Positions 1 to 12,582 are shown, numbered from the stretch's first letter. The stretch: DNA of 64,000 nucleotides from Mastigamoeba balamuthi (GCA_902651635.1 CACRSC010000017.1:2352-66351); one strand, 5' to 3'. The notes: generated by a model from the letters alone, not told the origin. Numbers and translations are program-made.

Positions 1-237
1 CTATATGCCGGCGGCACAGCATGTGCCGGCGACAATAACCGCCGACATAACCGCCGACATATAATACCCTTGTTCCAGGCCCCAGTTCTCAGTCCTGCCC
101 ATTCAGAATCGTGCGCGATTTTGTACACACACTCGCTTATGGGCCTTCTGCTCGTGTTGTGAGGGACAGCCAATTCCGAGCTTACCTCACAACGCACAGC
201 ACATTTTTTCCAACAGACGAAAACCGCTGGCATAAAA

Positions 238-268
238 CACCTTTTTCGGGGGAATTCCTGCCCATCAG
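238..268 (+). repeat. Short copy of the R2 repeat end
   Basis: These bases match the last ~30 bases of the R2 repeats ending at 2581 and 3897 (core GGAATTCCTGCCCATCAG). All three lie in the same orientation, and each copy is followed by different sequence. That is how the boundary of a repeated element behaves. Confidence 0.6.
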
Positions 269-280
269 TGTAGTGGTGCA

Positions 281-446
281 TAGCAGAGGCCTGCGTAGCA
301 GTGCATAGCGAATGGTAGAACTACGCGCTGCTATGCACCCTCTGCAATGCACTGTAGTGGACCTTACATAGTGGTACGTAGCAAAGGCCTGTATTGCAGT
401 GTGTAGTTTGACCATTTGCTATGCACTGCTACGCAGGCCTCTGCTA
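281..446. repeat. 29-bp perfect inverted repeat (281-309 / 418-446)
   Basis: The arm at 281-309 is the exact reverse complement of 418-446 (core GCACTGCTACGCAGGCC), with a spacer of 108 bases. The spacer holds further imperfect copies of the same CTATGC/GCAGGCCT words. A shorter-word cluster of the same vocabulary recurs at 2582-2790. Such clusters are typical of the subterminal regions of DNA transposons, but no flanking target duplication was found. Confidence 0.6.
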
Positions 447-2316
447 CACGCCGCAACATGCTTGACGTGTTCTCAGTTGTTGCAGGAGGGTGTGAAACTC
501 CCCGAAGTACTTACTACCCAGGGGTGTTGTGGATCCACAACAGCCACATGGTGATGTGCAGGGCACTGCAGAGCTGTGTGCTTTGTACTACCCACTGGTG
601 CCACACTCCCAGGTCCTGCCTCTCGAGTGCAGCTCCTCCACATTTGTGTGGATGACTCTATCTGATAGTTCTCTCAGATGCCCACGACCTGTCAAGGAGG
701 TGCTGGAAGAGGTCGTTCAACGGGCTTTCTTCTGGGGGATGTACTGCAACATGACAGGGTGCCCTCTGTCAGTTCCCCCTGTGAAGAGCTGCAACAGGCA
801 TCTGTCCAAACTCATCAGCTGCCAGCTGTGGACTGGTGGCAGCACAGAGTCTGCACAGACTGCCTCCTATGCAGACATGGTCTGATTCGTGGAGGAGTCT
901 CAATTGGAAGTTGCCACAGGAGGCATTGGTGCCCAGCTGCCCCTGATGCTGGTGTTCGAGGGTGACCAGCAGGTGTTCTCCAAGCTATGGTGAATGCATG
1001 AGCAGGAGAATGGTCCTCTGCACAGTACAATCATCCCATCACTGGCTGGCTGGCACCAGATGAAGACAATGGCTTTTGCTATCAGGGAGATGTGGAACTG
1101 CCTCATTAGCCCAACTCTGGCTTTTCTCAGATGCAGGGGAACAAAGGACATGCTCAAGAACTTCATTCAGCTCAATGACACAATCATGCTTCTGATCTCT
1201 GCCCTGCTGTCATGGGTGCTGCAAACTATCACGTTCTACGCTGGCTATGACCCATACTTCTGTTGTCCATCAACTGTCTTGCCCAGTGTCAGGACATTTC
1301 CTCTCGTCCCTGGAGTCTTCTGTGCTTCTGCCTGCACTATGGGCTGCCCTACTGCTACATGAGGGCCACAACACGTGCTGAGAGGTCTTTGGAGTTCATA
1401 GGGCTCCTGCAGCTCTGTCCACAGCTGTTCTATGCCACTCAGCACCACCAGTACAAGGTTATGACTGCCCAGTTCCTCAGTTTATGGATTTCTGGTAGCT
1501 TGCATCCAACTCACAGGGCTGCCATTCTCAAGACCATCACTCTTCAGATGAATAGGGCCAGTCCTTATGCTCACTGCAGTGATGACTGTTGTGAAAAGGT
1601 CCGTTTTCCTCTTATGCCACTCACTGTATATGCTGCTGGCATATGCTATAAGCCACTGGCATAAGAGCCAGTAAACAAAATAACTTCACCTAATTGACTT
1701 ATTATGACTAATTGACTCATTGCAACACACTGTACTCTCACAGATGGTAAGAAGCATCAAGGCACACTGCAAGGCATCCTGCCATCAATCCAGCAGCATT
1801 CCAGGCTCATCTCAGTTGCCAAGGACAATGACAACTGGTTGGAGCACTGTGTTCATCCAGATTCGCCCTTCAATTGTGATGCTGATGCTCAGGGGCTGTG
1901 CTACAGGCTCAGCACCATCAAGGGAACTACTGAGGAGGTCAAAACACCTTGAAGAGCACATCATGCAGGTGACTTGTCATGCAGAAAGAGAGTCTTCTCT
2001 TTGGAGTAATGCAAACCTGGACTCCTGGCTCTTCAACTCTGATGAGCTACTCCCGATCAGTCCTCTGCAGATGGACCTCAAGATATTTGAAGAGGGATTC
2101 ATCAACCCAGATGTGACCTTTAATGGCTTGAACGATGTTATGGCTGATCCAAAGGACTGCTTCACAGACTGTGCTGAGGACAGATGATGATGCCCTCTCC
2201 TCCGATGAATCTGACCCTGAGTGTGACTAAAGCAATGAAACCAGTTGGTTATTACAATTGAAAGTCACTGTGTCTGCTTTGAATGTCTTATTGATTACCA
2301 TTGATCACAAAACTAC

Positions 2317-2581
2317 TGACACTTTTCATGTCAACTCATACGTTAGCATATACACTGGCACATACACTCTGCCACTGGCATAGTTGATGACCAAGCTGTG
2401 CCACTGGCATATAGCCTGACACATATGCTGGTACATATTGCCTTTGTCACAAATCACTTGATTTGAAAAATTTCTGTGAAATCGTGCTTCACATGCTTCC
2501 AAGAGCTTCTGATAGTAAGGGCATGTACTATTGATCATTTGTAACGATTTTGACCCTTTTGGTGGGAATTCTCACTCATCA
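2317..2581 (+). repeat. Repeat R2, copy 1
   Basis: A ~265 bp unit that recurs in the same orientation at 3628-3897. It opens with TGACA, carries several copies of a TGCCACTGGCATA-type palindromic word, and closes with the CCCTTTTGGTGGGAATTC end also seen at 238-268. The two copies differ by scattered substitutions and small indels. No coding capacity is visible. Confidence 0.75.
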
Positions 2582-2790
2582 ATCCACTGCTATGCAAGCC
2601 TCCACTACATGCCACAACATGCTTGACATGTTGCTATGCATCACTATGCATAATGACACTACATGCTGCTATGTGGCCTCTACTATGCACCACTACACAT
2701 GATGGCACTACATGCTGCTACATAGCCTCTGCTATGTGCTGCTATATGTGATAATGCTATGCACTGCTGCTACACATGATGGAATTATGC
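2582..2790 (+). repeat. Cluster of short CTATGC/GCCTCTGCTA words
   Basis: This is a tandem-like cluster of imperfect ~25-30 bp units made from the same words as the inverted repeat at 281-446. Its first 46 bases (2587-2632) are a direct copy of 426-471. The four CpG sites of the 426-471 copy are all TpG or CpA here. Confidence 0.6.
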
Positions 2791-3159
2791 ACTGCCTTAC
2801 ATTAATAGCAGCAGTGCACTCCTACCTACCTTTGAAGAGATCAGAGCTGTGTTTCAGGTCATGCAGATACTGCTGGGTGGTACTCTTAATGACCTCATCA
2901 TGAGGTATGAAACCCCCCCCCCTCTTCCCTTTTTCCTTGTTCTCTCTGCTCTGTATGTATTAATACCAACTATTAATTTTTCCAGGATGAATGCCCTCAC
3001 GTGTGCTGTTGAAGCAGGCACATAACACTCAGGAAGAAGCTCATGCTTGGCATTCCAGGTGCGTTTCCCACCTATTCTTCTCTTTTTTTCACAATTCTAA
3101 CATTTTTGAAAAATCCTGAAGCTCTCTCTCCCTACTCTTCCACTCAGACGTTTTCTTCT

Positions 3160-3626
3160 GGTCTGTGTGCTGTGTTGGATCTTTTACCCACGGCGTTTAA
3201 TGAAAAATTCCACAGTGCATAAGATTAAGAATGTAGAGTTAGATAGAAAATCTTGTGCAAAACCATGTTTTGCACAAGATGTGTATGCCAACTGGTTGAA
3301 GTCATTCATTGTTGTACGAATAACCTCATGATTTTCTAAAGAGGATATCCTTCATTGAGAACATTGAGAACCTGCCTGCCTCCTGTTCACAACCTGCAAT
3401 CCGACTACGCAGTCAGTGCTCTGGAGCCTTTATGCAGTTCAGGAGATTCTGGTTGAGCCGAGTGCCAGGCAGCTAACCTCCTTGATTGCTGCATTTTTAG
3501 AGACGCCTTGCTGAGGGGTCTGCCCATCCACAAGGTTTAAAGTGCCTTCAGAAATCAGCCTAGGGGAGGGCTTTCGAGAGTCTACTCCATAAGCAAAGCA
3601 GAGCAGAGCAACGTCCGGTGGCTAAG
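3160..3626 (+). repeat. Repeat R1, copy A, carrying a ~95 bp insertion
   Basis: This copy matches 5729-6090 over its whole length, starting at GGTCTGTGTGCTGTG and ending at GGTGGCTAAG. Relative to copy B it contains about 95 extra bases (roughly 3235-3330) with a perfect hairpin inside. It stops exactly at a single N (3627), so the true right-hand neighbour is unknown. Substitutions between the copies include several CpG-to-TpG or CpA changes. Confidence 0.8.
3250..3280. repeat. Perfect hairpin, 14-base arms and 3-base loop
   Basis: The arm ATCTTGTGCAAAAC is followed by the loop CAT and then the exact reverse complement of the arm. It lies in the middle of the ~95 bp segment present in R1 copy A and absent from copy B. 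Confidence 0.85.
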
Positions 3627-3627
3627 N

Positions 3628-3897
3628 TGACAGAAACTCTTCATGCCGACTCATAGGCTGGCATATATGCCAGCACATACACTGTGCCACTGGCATAGTC
3701 GATGGCCGAGCTGTGCTGCCAGCATATAGCCTGGGGCATATGCTGGCACATATTGCCTTTGTCACTAATCACTTGATTTGATAAATTTCTGTGAAATCGT
3801 GCTTTAAATGCATACAAGAGCTTCTGATATTAAGGGCATGTGCTATTCATCAATTGTTACGATTTTGACCCTTTTGATGGGAATTCCTGCCCATCAG
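3628..3897 (+). repeat. Repeat R2, copy 2
   Basis: Direct copy of 2317-2581 in the same orientation, beginning immediately after the N at 3627. It holds the same chain of GGCATA/TGCCAG palindromic words and ends in GGAATTCCTGCCCATCAG. Because it abuts the N, its adjacency to R1 copy A is an assembly join and may not be real. Confidence 0.75.
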
Positions 3898-5728
3898 GTT
3901 CATAATATCAGAAATCAGAATCAGTTTCGAAAATTACAGTCAGGCCAACCTTGAGAACATTGACAATGATACTGATGACAGATCAGAGATGATTGACACA
4001 CGTTTGACAGTGGCCAATCTCTGTGCAGGTTCATTAAATCCTTGAATTTTTCATAACATTGAATTGCAGGAGACTACAGGCCTGTGGCTATGCTGCATCC
4101 TCTCAGGCCAAGCCAGCCAGCTGTCTTTCATTTTGGTGAGCTGTGTGCTCAGGCTGAGGCTGCTGCAGATGGGCTAAGTCCCCTCTTCTGCTTTGACATC
4201 TTCTTCAGTAGCACGGGGCTGTGGCCATTCCTTTATGACTGTATCAACACATACCACATCAGGTGTGTATCGGGCAGGGGTGCACGTCCAGAGAACCTTC
4301 CCATTCTCCACGACTTGTGGGGTTGGTATGGTTGCACATGCTCATGGAGCAGCGAGCATCACCACAGAGCCCAACACAGTGGGAGCAGTTTAGGCAAACC
4401 AAGACATTTCTGTGTGAGTACTACAATATCAACATCCCAGCAAAGTACTTGCCATGGAGCTGCTGGGAGGCAATCGGAAATGCATTTGTCCTAAGTGAGG
4501 ACAAGATTCGTGGCTTGTGTCAGTGCATCTGTAAGGTAAGCCAGGACCAGCTGCAGCAGCTCACAGATGTCAACTGTGATGAGAGTGTTTTCCACTACCA
4601 GTCATAAAAGGGCAAGAGTTATCAGCTCCTCAATGTCATATCCCCTGGCCAGAGCCCTATTGAGGTTTAACTCTCACTTCATAATTTCTTTTTCAGATAA
4701 TCCTTACTCATATGGAATGGAAGTCTGGGGTGGGTGCACAGCAGCAGTACTTGTTCCTCCGAAAACTGGTGCAGAGAAGCAACTGCCATACCTTGTGGAA
4801 ATGAAGTCACTGCTTGCTTACACTCTGCCCAACCAGCTGCTGACACTATGTAAGGCCTTTGGGCAGATAATGGCATGACTGAAGGAATGGCACCAGAGCC
4901 CTGAGAACCCTGTCTGTGCACTGGACAGCAGACCATGTATTTAGATACCAAGAGGCAGTGCAAGCTGCACAGTGCTGTGGAGCCCGTGTTACTTTTGCTG
5001 TACCACTGACAGACTGGGCACCTGTCTGGAGTGCTCTATATACAAGGAGCTGAGCCTCAATCTGCTACTGTTGCTAGGGTGGATGGAGCTGATGCCAGAG
5101 ATGCTGTCCCTGGTGTCAGTGGGACTGCCTGCAGGGCTTATGAAAGAGCAGAAGGGCCCAAAGGGGCTGAAGATGCCCAGAGAGCTGTAGTAGTGCCCTC
5201 TCTTGAGGACATGCACTAGAATGCCATTCCCAAGTTTGACAGAAAGGAGCTGGAGGGGGCTAAGCTCAACCAAATAGCTTTCAGGGAATTCAAGTACATA
5301 CGACACAATCGAACTGCATACATTAATTCCAGATTTTACTTACATGATTGAATTGTTGGTTCTGGTTTTCCGAAGATGAGTTTCAGGAACTCGTGTTGAT
5401 TTCACCGTTTTGGCAAATAATGTTGTTTCAGGCCATTTTGGACCCTGTTTTAATGGGGTTTCCCTCAAAATGTTGAAGCAGTGGAGAGAAACAGTTCCTG
5501 CAGGGAAATACCAGGAGTACTGGGCACAGATCTGAACATTTCAAGCAGGACTGGGCAATCGAGCCTGTTAGCAAATGAACTCGTGTTGAAAACAGACAGA
5601 TAATTTGCTTTTCACATTCAGGCACCCCTCACTCTCTAGCACATGCCGTTCCAGGAACTGTCTTGCCCCGCATGTGCCCCAAGGGGTGAACAACACAGTG
5701 GTCATGTGGCTGTCTCTGCAATATCAAG
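3898..5728 (+). mobile_element. Decayed coding-like stretch between repeats
   Basis: This CpG-poor sequence lies between R2 copy 2 and R1 copy B. The + strand has several short open stretches, the clearest at about 4084-4610 and 4970-5220, which read like pieces of one old, heavily broken coding sequence. No transposase, reverse transcriptase, integrase or other domain could be recognised. It may belong to the same element family as 270-2240, but no similarity between the two was visible beyond the flanking repeats. Confidence 0.4.
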
Positions 5729-6090
5729 GGTCTGTGTGCTGTGTTGGATCTTTTGCCCATGGCGTTAAATGAAAAATGCCACAGTGCGTAAGATTAAGAA
5801 TGATTTTCTAAAGAGGTTATCCTTCATTGAGAACCTGCCTGCCTCCTGTTCACAACCTGCAATCTGACTACGCAGTCAGTGCTCTGGAGCCTTTATGCAG
5901 TCAGTACAGGAGATTCTGGTTGAGCCGAGTGCCAGGCAGCTAACCTCCATTGATTGCTGCATTTTTAGTGTCGCCTTACTGAGGGGTCTGCCCATCCGCA
6001 AGGTTTCAAGTGCCTTCAGAAATCAGCCCAAAGGGAGGGCTTTCGAGAGTCTACTCCATACGCAAAGCAGAGCAACGTCCGGTGGCTAAG
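5729..6090 (+). repeat. Repeat R1, copy B
   Basis: Direct copy of 3160-3626 without the ~95 bp insertion. The similarity ends sharply at GGTGGCTAAG (6090), which is also where base composition switches to the CpG-rich gene-bearing sequence. With copy A it brackets ~2.1 kb, but the two could be independent insertions rather than ends of one element. Confidence 0.8.
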
Positions 6091-6269
6091 AAACAAGAAC
6101 GATTATATATCGAACAACATACGACAGGGTGTGATGGTGATAATCGGTAGGTAATAGCGCCCCCTCGCCGCATACACTGAGATGTCGTGGTACGCCTCGT
6201 TATCGAATGTCCATCATGACCCTGTTATCTCTGTCTGCCGAGCAGTCCGTCTCCTCTGCAAGCCCCTCT

Positions 6270-8240
6270 TCAGTATGTGCAAAAAGGCGGGCTTCCTGAA
6301 CCAGAGCAGGACGGAAACACGTTCCAGAACCTCAGAGTCTCGTCCCCCGCCCCAGTCACGATTGATCGCCCGTCAGGCGACGCCGCCAACTGCAGCACTC
6401 TGGGAAATAGTGGTGTGAGCAAAGCGGGACACCCAAAAGCAGGAGGGATTATGCCGGACGCGCGCTTACCGTGACTGGTGGCCCGTGAGCGTGGCGATGG
6501 GGCGAGCTGAGGGCATCGACCTGACCGTGATCTGGTTCTGCGAGAACCCGTGCGTGCTGACAATCTCGTCGACGTTGCGGGACCACAGGACGTTGCACAC
6601 CTGCGACCCGGTGTCCATCTCCGCCGTCATCTGGAGTGACGAGGCGCTCCAGAACCTCAGGTGCCTGTCGGCCGAGCCGCCGCCAGAGACCAGCGCCCCC
6701 CGGGTGTGCGGGCTCCACGCGATGGCCTTGACAGCCGCCGTGTGCTGCGAGAACACCGCCAGCGGCGCGGACATCTTGGCCTTGTCCCACAGCATCAGCT
6801 TGTTGTCGTTGCCCCCCGAGGCGAGCATCCTGCCGTCGGGCGACCACCGCAGCCCGCAGACCTCCTGCTCGTGCCCGCGCAGCACGGCCACCGATCCCGA
6901 GGGCACTCTGGTGTCGTGCACCGCGATCGTCTTGTCGCGGGACCCCGTCGCCACGAGCCCCGCCTTGTGCGAGATGACCCCGACGCGCTTGTCGTGCGCG
7001 GCCAGGGTGGAGAGCGGCAGGCCGGGCTGCTGCGACGACGTGTCCCAGAGCTCGACGACGCCCGTGCGCAGGCCCACGACGAGGCGCGACGAGCGGGTCC
7101 AGCACACGCCCGTGACCGCGGCCCCGTTGGCCGGGAGCTCGAACAGCCTTGCGGACGCCGTCGTCGTGGCGTTCCACAGGTACACCGACTTGCCCAGCGC
7201 CACCGCGACGACGTTGAGAGGGCTGGAGTGGTGGAGGGGGAGGGATACGCCAGTTGACAACGAGCTCTGTGGGATCGCATGCGGGAACGGGGGGGGATAC
7301 GGACCTCCAGTCGAGCAGAGTGTAGTAGAAGTCGTCGGCCATGCCAGGCGCTGCGAGGACCTTGAACGGCTGCGCGGGTATGCGCCGCACGGGCTGCGGC
7401 GGGGCCACCAGCAGCTGCTGGGATTCTTCGCCCATGGGTGTCAATGACAGCGGGTTCGCTCTCGGCTGCGAGATAGCGCGCGCAGGCAAACGTCAGTGGG
7501 ACAAAGGCCTCGCAAAGGAAAAAGAGCGAGATGCGGAACGCGTACGGAGGCTGCCGGTCTGAATGAGAGAATGCGGCGTGAGGGGCTTGGCGGCGGCGTG
7601 CGTGGGGCCGAGCGGATGGGCGAGTCGCAGGCCGTAACCGAAGGCGTGTTCGGTGCCCCGCAGAGCTCGGCGTCGAGAACACGCCGGTACGGCGTGGAGT
7701 TTTGCACAATGGACTCCCCTTCTGGGGGAGGACAGAAGAATGGCGTGAGCGTTCGTTGTTCCACGCACAAAGGCCCCATGTCTATTTTGGTGGGGTTGTA
7801 CGCCTTTCGTTTTTGTTTTGTTTTCCCGCAAACGGAAGAAGAGGGGGCTAAGTAAGGTGTGGTGTACCTTGGGTGGTGTCCATGAAAAGAGGTCTCGTGG
7901 CGCACACCTCGCTGAGCGACGAGCAGTGCGACTGCGGTACGAATCTGCAAGGGCCCGGCCAGGAGGCTTTGAGAACCCGGCTACCGGCACCACAAGGAAT
8001 CGCCCCCTGCGTTTTTCAAAAAAAACGCCCTCCGGGCGGCGCGTGCGGATTTTGAAAAATGATTTCAAAATAAATAACTAGCGGATGGGGGGGCCCGAGA
8101 GAAGCGCAGTCTGGGGCACGCGCGCGGCGCGGAGGGGTCGCGGACCTGTCCCCATAGGCTCGGTTGGGCGACGGTGGTGCGCGAGCGGGCGAGTGCATCA
8201 GCCTCGCCTCGTACTCGGAGTGCAGACCGGACGGCAGCAT
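6270..8240 (-). CDS. Cdh1/Fizzy-related APC/C activator (WD40)
   Basis: Predicted substrate-recruiting activator of the anaphase-promoting complex. Six exons (8146-8240, 7868-7944, 7546-7721, 7305-7465, 6470-7222, 6270-6399) join in frame to 463 residues. The N-terminus has a C-box-like GDRFVPQS split across the exon 1/2 junction, followed by [11 protein letters not shown], which matches the family's conserved helix. A seven-bladed WD40 propeller follows, with the hallmarks [52 protein letters not shown] and [13 protein letters not shown]. The start was chosen because [14 protein letters not shown] resembles the Cdh1 N-terminus. The last residues (SPPFCTY) lack the C-terminal Ile-Arg tail that normally docks on the APC/C; a further small exon cannot be excluded. 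It is divergent from Sec10. Confidence 0.9.
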
Positions 8241-8250
8241 AGATATTTTC
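8241..8250 (-). promoter_or_regulatory. AAATATCT-type element at the Cdh1 start
   Basis: On the coding strand the bases directly before the ATG read GAAAATATCT. The same word occurs upstream of several other genes in this window (c'', Rab11, Mog1, the F-box gene). It may be a core promoter or initiator element; this is inferred from recurrence only. Confidence 0.35.
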
Positions 8251-8844
8251 CCCCTAAGGCGTGTTCGGGGCCTTGGCTTCGCAGCGTGCTCTCTTTCTTT
8301 TCGCGGCGGCGTCGCGGCGGCGCGTGCGGATCTTGCGGGCGTGCAGGTGCTTCGGGGAGGAACTGCGCGGGGCGGGGGGCGTGTTCCGGGCGGGTCACAG
8401 GTTTCGCTGCTACAGCGATTCTGCAGTCGCGCGCGCGCGGGGGATGGGGGATGCAAAAGGCCCTTTTTAACCCGAGGCTTTTTAAAAAAGGCTCAAGAGC
8501 GCGAAAAAATGGAGTTTGTGCCCCAAGCCGCTTTTGCCGCGATCTTAGCCAATTCGAGCAAATGGCGAACAGAGCCTTTTGCGGGCCCGCTGCGGGCAGG
8601 GCCGAGAGGGCCGAGGGGCCCGAGGCTGCCGCGGTGCCCGTGACACGCGGGCCGAGCGCGGGGCGAAGTCTCCCTGGGATCACCAGAGGACACCGGGAAA
8701 TGGTATGGATACGCCGCGCTCGGCCAAATTCCTTATCTCAGCGGGATCCATCCGTAGTGACGGTCGGTGGCTGGGCTGTGTTCTGAGATCGCGACATCCC
8801 GACAAGATTTCGGGGGCATATCTCGCTAGTTTCTGTTCGGCGCG
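8251..8844. other. Divergent intergenic region, Cdh1 / Sec10
   Basis: About 600 bases of GC-rich sequence between the two divergent starts. It contains poly-purine/poly-pyrimidine runs around 8465-8515 and a CATATCT word at 8817-8823, about 20 bases before the Sec10 ATG. Open frames here lack any protein signature and are attributed to high GC. It probably serves as a shared promoter. Confidence 0.5.
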
Positions 8845-11798
8845 ATGGCGGAGTCCAGCAGAGCTGTGGAGTCGGTCTCGCCCAAGCCGCCGGACTCGAA
8901 GCTGTCTGCGCGTGGCAAGGCCGCGGTCACCGCCGCGCTCCAGGCCCCGGCGTACCTCGACGACTTCGACCCGGCGCTCCTCGAGGCCGAGCACTTCGAA
9001 GTGCCGTTTCGCTCGCAGATCCGCAACCGCCGGCTCACCCGGGCCACTCTCCCCTCTCCCCCGACCCCAGACAGACTACTCGGACGTGCAGTACGTCAGC
9101 AAGCTGACCAAGCGCACGCTGGCGCGGCAGCAGAAGGGCGGCAGGGCGGAGATCATCAACCTGGACACCAAGCCGCTGATCGAGGTGTTCCAGCGGTCGA
9201 TCGACGCGCTCTCCAACATGCGCGACGACGTGCAGTTCAAGGAGCGCCTCGTCGAGTCGTTCGTCGGCTCCGAGACGGCGTTCCAGGCGCGCATCTCGGA
9301 GCTGCGCGACGGGTTCGAGAAGTCGTTTGAGGACTTCCGCGTGATGGACTCGCGCGTGGCGACTGTGGGCAACACGGCCATCGGCATCGGCGACAGGCTC
9401 GAGACGCTCGACATCCAGCGCCAGAGGGCCGCAGAGGTCCGGAAGCTGCTGATGCTGTTCGAGAGCCTCAACGACCCCAGCCGCGACGCCCTGACCGAGG
9501 ACGCGCTGTTTGTCGACCCCCTGAAGCTCGCGGAGAGGGCCAAGATCGCAAAGCTCCTCGCCGCCATCGTCCACGAGCTCGACAAGGCCAACCCGCGCGT
9601 GGCGACGGTCCGTGCCCGCGTACATTGCGCGTGGTTCTCGCCTGACACTGTGCCCGCGCACCTCAGGGGGCAGCTCGGGTTGCCAAGCTCCTCGGGGATG
9701 TCGAATCTGAGCTCCTGAACCGCTTCACCGACGACATGCAGGCGGGAAACGAGGAGAGGATGAAGGTCCGGCGATTGCAACCGGGGAGCTCTGGCCCTCC
9801 TTTCCCCCCTGACCAAGCGGGCGCTTCATAGGAAATGGCACACATCCTCTTCGCCTTCAACGGCGGCGACTCGTGCATCTCGCGGTTCGTGCAGGGCCAG
9901 GACGCGTTCAACAACCTCGAGCAGCTCAAGGCAGACGAAGACCTTGCCAGATGCCCCATCCAGCTCCCGGGGTTCGCAGCTGCATCAGCGCATCTGGCCG
10001 TTCTAATGTACCTGCAGAGGGGAGAAGTTCACGGACACGAGGTTCACCGAGTTCTACAACAAGATGCTGCGGATGTTTCACACCAAGTGGGGGGACATCC
10101 AGGCGGTGTTCCCGAACCCCGACTTCGTGATGGGCCAGTTCATTCAGAGAGCCTTCGCCTTCCGCATCCGCCGCTTTGTCGAGGCGGTGTTTGGGCAGGA
10201 GATGGAGGATATCAGCTGGCTGCGCCTCATGTACAGCGCCATGTCCTCGACCAACGACATACTCGTAAGCGCGCGTCCACAACACACAGCTCTAAGAGCG
10301 CTCCCTCTGCGTAGGTGAAAGGGCTGAAGGAGTTCGGACCTGCTGCGCACTGCACGACCGAATGCGTCGACCTCCTTTTCGAGTCCTTCCGGGTCTCGTA
10401 AGTTCAGCTTGATCGCATTCGCTCAGAAATGCGACAGGTACCCTCTGAAGGAGCTCGAGTACGTGACGTCGTGCTACCGAGAGGAGCTGCAAAGGTACAT
10501 CGAGCGCAAGACTGTCACCAAGTCAAAGAAAAAGGACGCTAAGCCGCCAGAGCCGCTCGAGGACATTGTCAGTGCCGTGACAGTGTACGAGTTCATCCAT
10601 ACCAACCAGGAAGCCTGCAGGAGATGCGCCGCCATAATGAACAACCCGTACGCTCAGCATTTCAAATGCGCACTGATGTCTCTCGCCGCTCCAGCGAGCT
10701 GAAGGCGGAGGAGATTTTGGCACTGTTTCGTCTGCTGATCCAGTGCTCCTTCCACGAGTACACCGAGGATGCCCTCGGTATTGCCGTCCGGAACCTGGAC
10801 ACCGCAATTGGAAGCACGCCGCCGCAGACTAACCAGGCAATACCCGCTCTCGAGACGGTGTTCAGGCTGGTGCAAATGATCTCCGAGGTCTCGCTTGCTC
10901 TCGGGCGTCACCTACACGCGGACATTGTACCCAGTTTCGCCGGGACCCGAGCTCACAAGCACTTCGCAGATGCCTCACCTGGCCAGCTCGCCAAACGAGA
11001 ACACACTGAGCCAGAAGCTTATGAAGGACGCCATGGAAGCACTGGAGGCAAAGATCTCGGATGCTCTCATGCGGGCCATCGAAGGCGCGAGGGATCAGTG
11101 TCGGTTTTAGCCGTGGCTGACATGATGCATGCACAGTTCTCATCGAGGGCACCAACAGGCTCCTCCTAGGTCAAAGCAACATCGAGTACCGTGTGAAGGA
11201 GGACGACTTTGCTGCGGACATCCATCCCACGAAGGTGCTCGTTCGGCACCGCCTCTGCGTGTTCACCCATCTTGCATCAGACGTGCATGAAGGTGACGAG
11301 CTTCCTCAACGTCCACCGCGCGATGATCTTCCGCACACTCGACGGCAGCAACGTTAGGCAGTTCAACGAGGAGTTCGTGACCCGTGTCCACGAGTAAGCG
11401 CACAGGCACGAATCTGTAGGCGACGGCTAACTGCCCTTCCACCAGGACTCTGCTCACGCACTTCAAGAAGTTCCAGGTCACAGTCGGCGCGGGCGGCCTG
11501 CACCTTATGAGGTACCGAGCGAAGACAAAGCGTTTTGGCGTCCTAACGTTGTCTTAACAGGGACCTGAGTGAGTACCGCGACTGCGCGAGGCTCTTTGGC
11601 GCGACCTCGACGGACAAGCTGTTCGAGCAGCTGTCGGACATTGCCAAGCTGTTCCTGATCTCTCCCAGCAACTTCCTCGAGCTGATCAAGGAGTCGCAGC
11701 TCGCCCAGATGCACAGGCCAGAGGTTCTCGAGTTCATCAAGAACCGGTCCGACTTTGATATCGCCTGGTTCGAAAAGTACCATCTCATGTCGAAATAA
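8845..11798 (+). CDS. Exocyst complex component Sec10 (EXOC5)
   Basis: Predicted exocyst subunit that tethers secretory vesicles to the plasma membrane. Twelve exons give about 790 residues, close to the family's usual 700-870. Family marks include a central coiled-coil block, GDRLETLDIQRQRAAEVRKL, and FAFNGGDSCISRFVQ. The fragment VFPNPDFVMGQFIQRAFAFR and the helical C-terminal bundle ending in FEKYHLMSK also fit. Exons run 8845-9000, 9071-9619, 9667-9765, 9832-10264, 10315-10392, 10427-10647, 10695-10887, 10970-11099, 11137-11234, 11281-11393, 11446-11511 and 11561-11798. The exon 9832-10264 needs one base less in the G run near 10019 to stay in frame, either a homopolymer sequencing error or an unrecognised small intron. 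The TAA stop overlaps an AATAAA polyadenylation signal. Confidence 0.9.
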
Positions 11799-12582
11799 AA
11801 ATACACGCGGGAGAGATCCCAATCGATTGACTGGCCTCGCGGTACACACACTCTCACACACGGTGCTGGCGCTGGGCAGACTGGGGCAGTGCCGGTCGTC
11901 GTGGGCGTGTCGGCGGTTCTGACTGAAGGCGGCCAAGCGCCGGGTGAAGGTGCGCGAGCACATGATGGGTGGGCGCCCCCGGGGCCCGGGCATGCCGCTT
12001 GCCTGGGACCCTCTGGGGCGGATCTGTGCAACAACACCCGGGTCTTCTGGGATCTGATCACCCTCGGGGAGAGCCCAGCAGCTAGCCCCTGCCCTTCGCC
12101 CGCATGGGCGAGCGCGCCCGGGGCCAGGGGGCTTTTCTGCTGGGCTTTGACCCTGCAGGCCTGGGCGTTGGAGGTGGGGGGACAGCTATCCTCGGGCAAG
12201 AGGTCGGCAACCCTGGCCCTTGGCCCGCATGGGTGGGCGCCCCCCGGGCTGGGAGCGCTGCTGGGATAGGACCCTTGCGGGGTTGTTGAATTCTCGGCCC
12301 TGCTGCTCTTGCCTCTGCTGCTCTGGACTCGGAAGGGAGGGGCAGGGGTGATGGTGGCAGTCAAGACGATTTCTCCCACCTCAGTGGGGGCCCTGTCGGT
12401 AACGGGGTTTCTGAGGGACGGCGCTCCTCGTGCTCGAGCCTCTTGCGCCTCTCGAGGTCGCACATTTCCTCGCTATCGTCGATGAACTCGTGCAGCGTGC
12501 ATGTACCCTGCCGACATGTCTGACCCCGCAGCCACAGCGCAGTCAATTGGCACGCTCTCCTTTCCAGCAGAGGCGCACGCTG
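11799..12582. other. GC-rich intergenic region with a threefold short repeat
   Basis: No protein signature was found on either strand. A C/G-rich unit around CGCATGGGTGGGCGCCCC recurs imperfectly at about 11964-11990, 12101-12128 and 12221-12253, within ~120 bp spaced segments that also share CCCTGGCCCTTGGCC words. It may be a small tandem duplication. Confidence 0.4.

Larger units (their letters stand above)
1..2316. mobile_element. Decayed repeat-derived block, family not identified
   Basis: This stretch has much lower GC and far fewer CpG dinucleotides than the genes that follow, with TpG and CpA in excess. It begins with short tandem and palindromic units around a TGCCGGC core, then carries an inverted repeat pair at 281-309 and 418-446. 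Coding-like stretches run on the + strand from about 530 to 2190, but no complete frame and no recognisable domain is present. Around 950-1085 the + strand reads EGDQQ and, further on, GWHQMKT, a spacing loosely like part of some DDE-type transposases; this is weak and inferred. The block looks old and heavily broken. Confidence 0.45.
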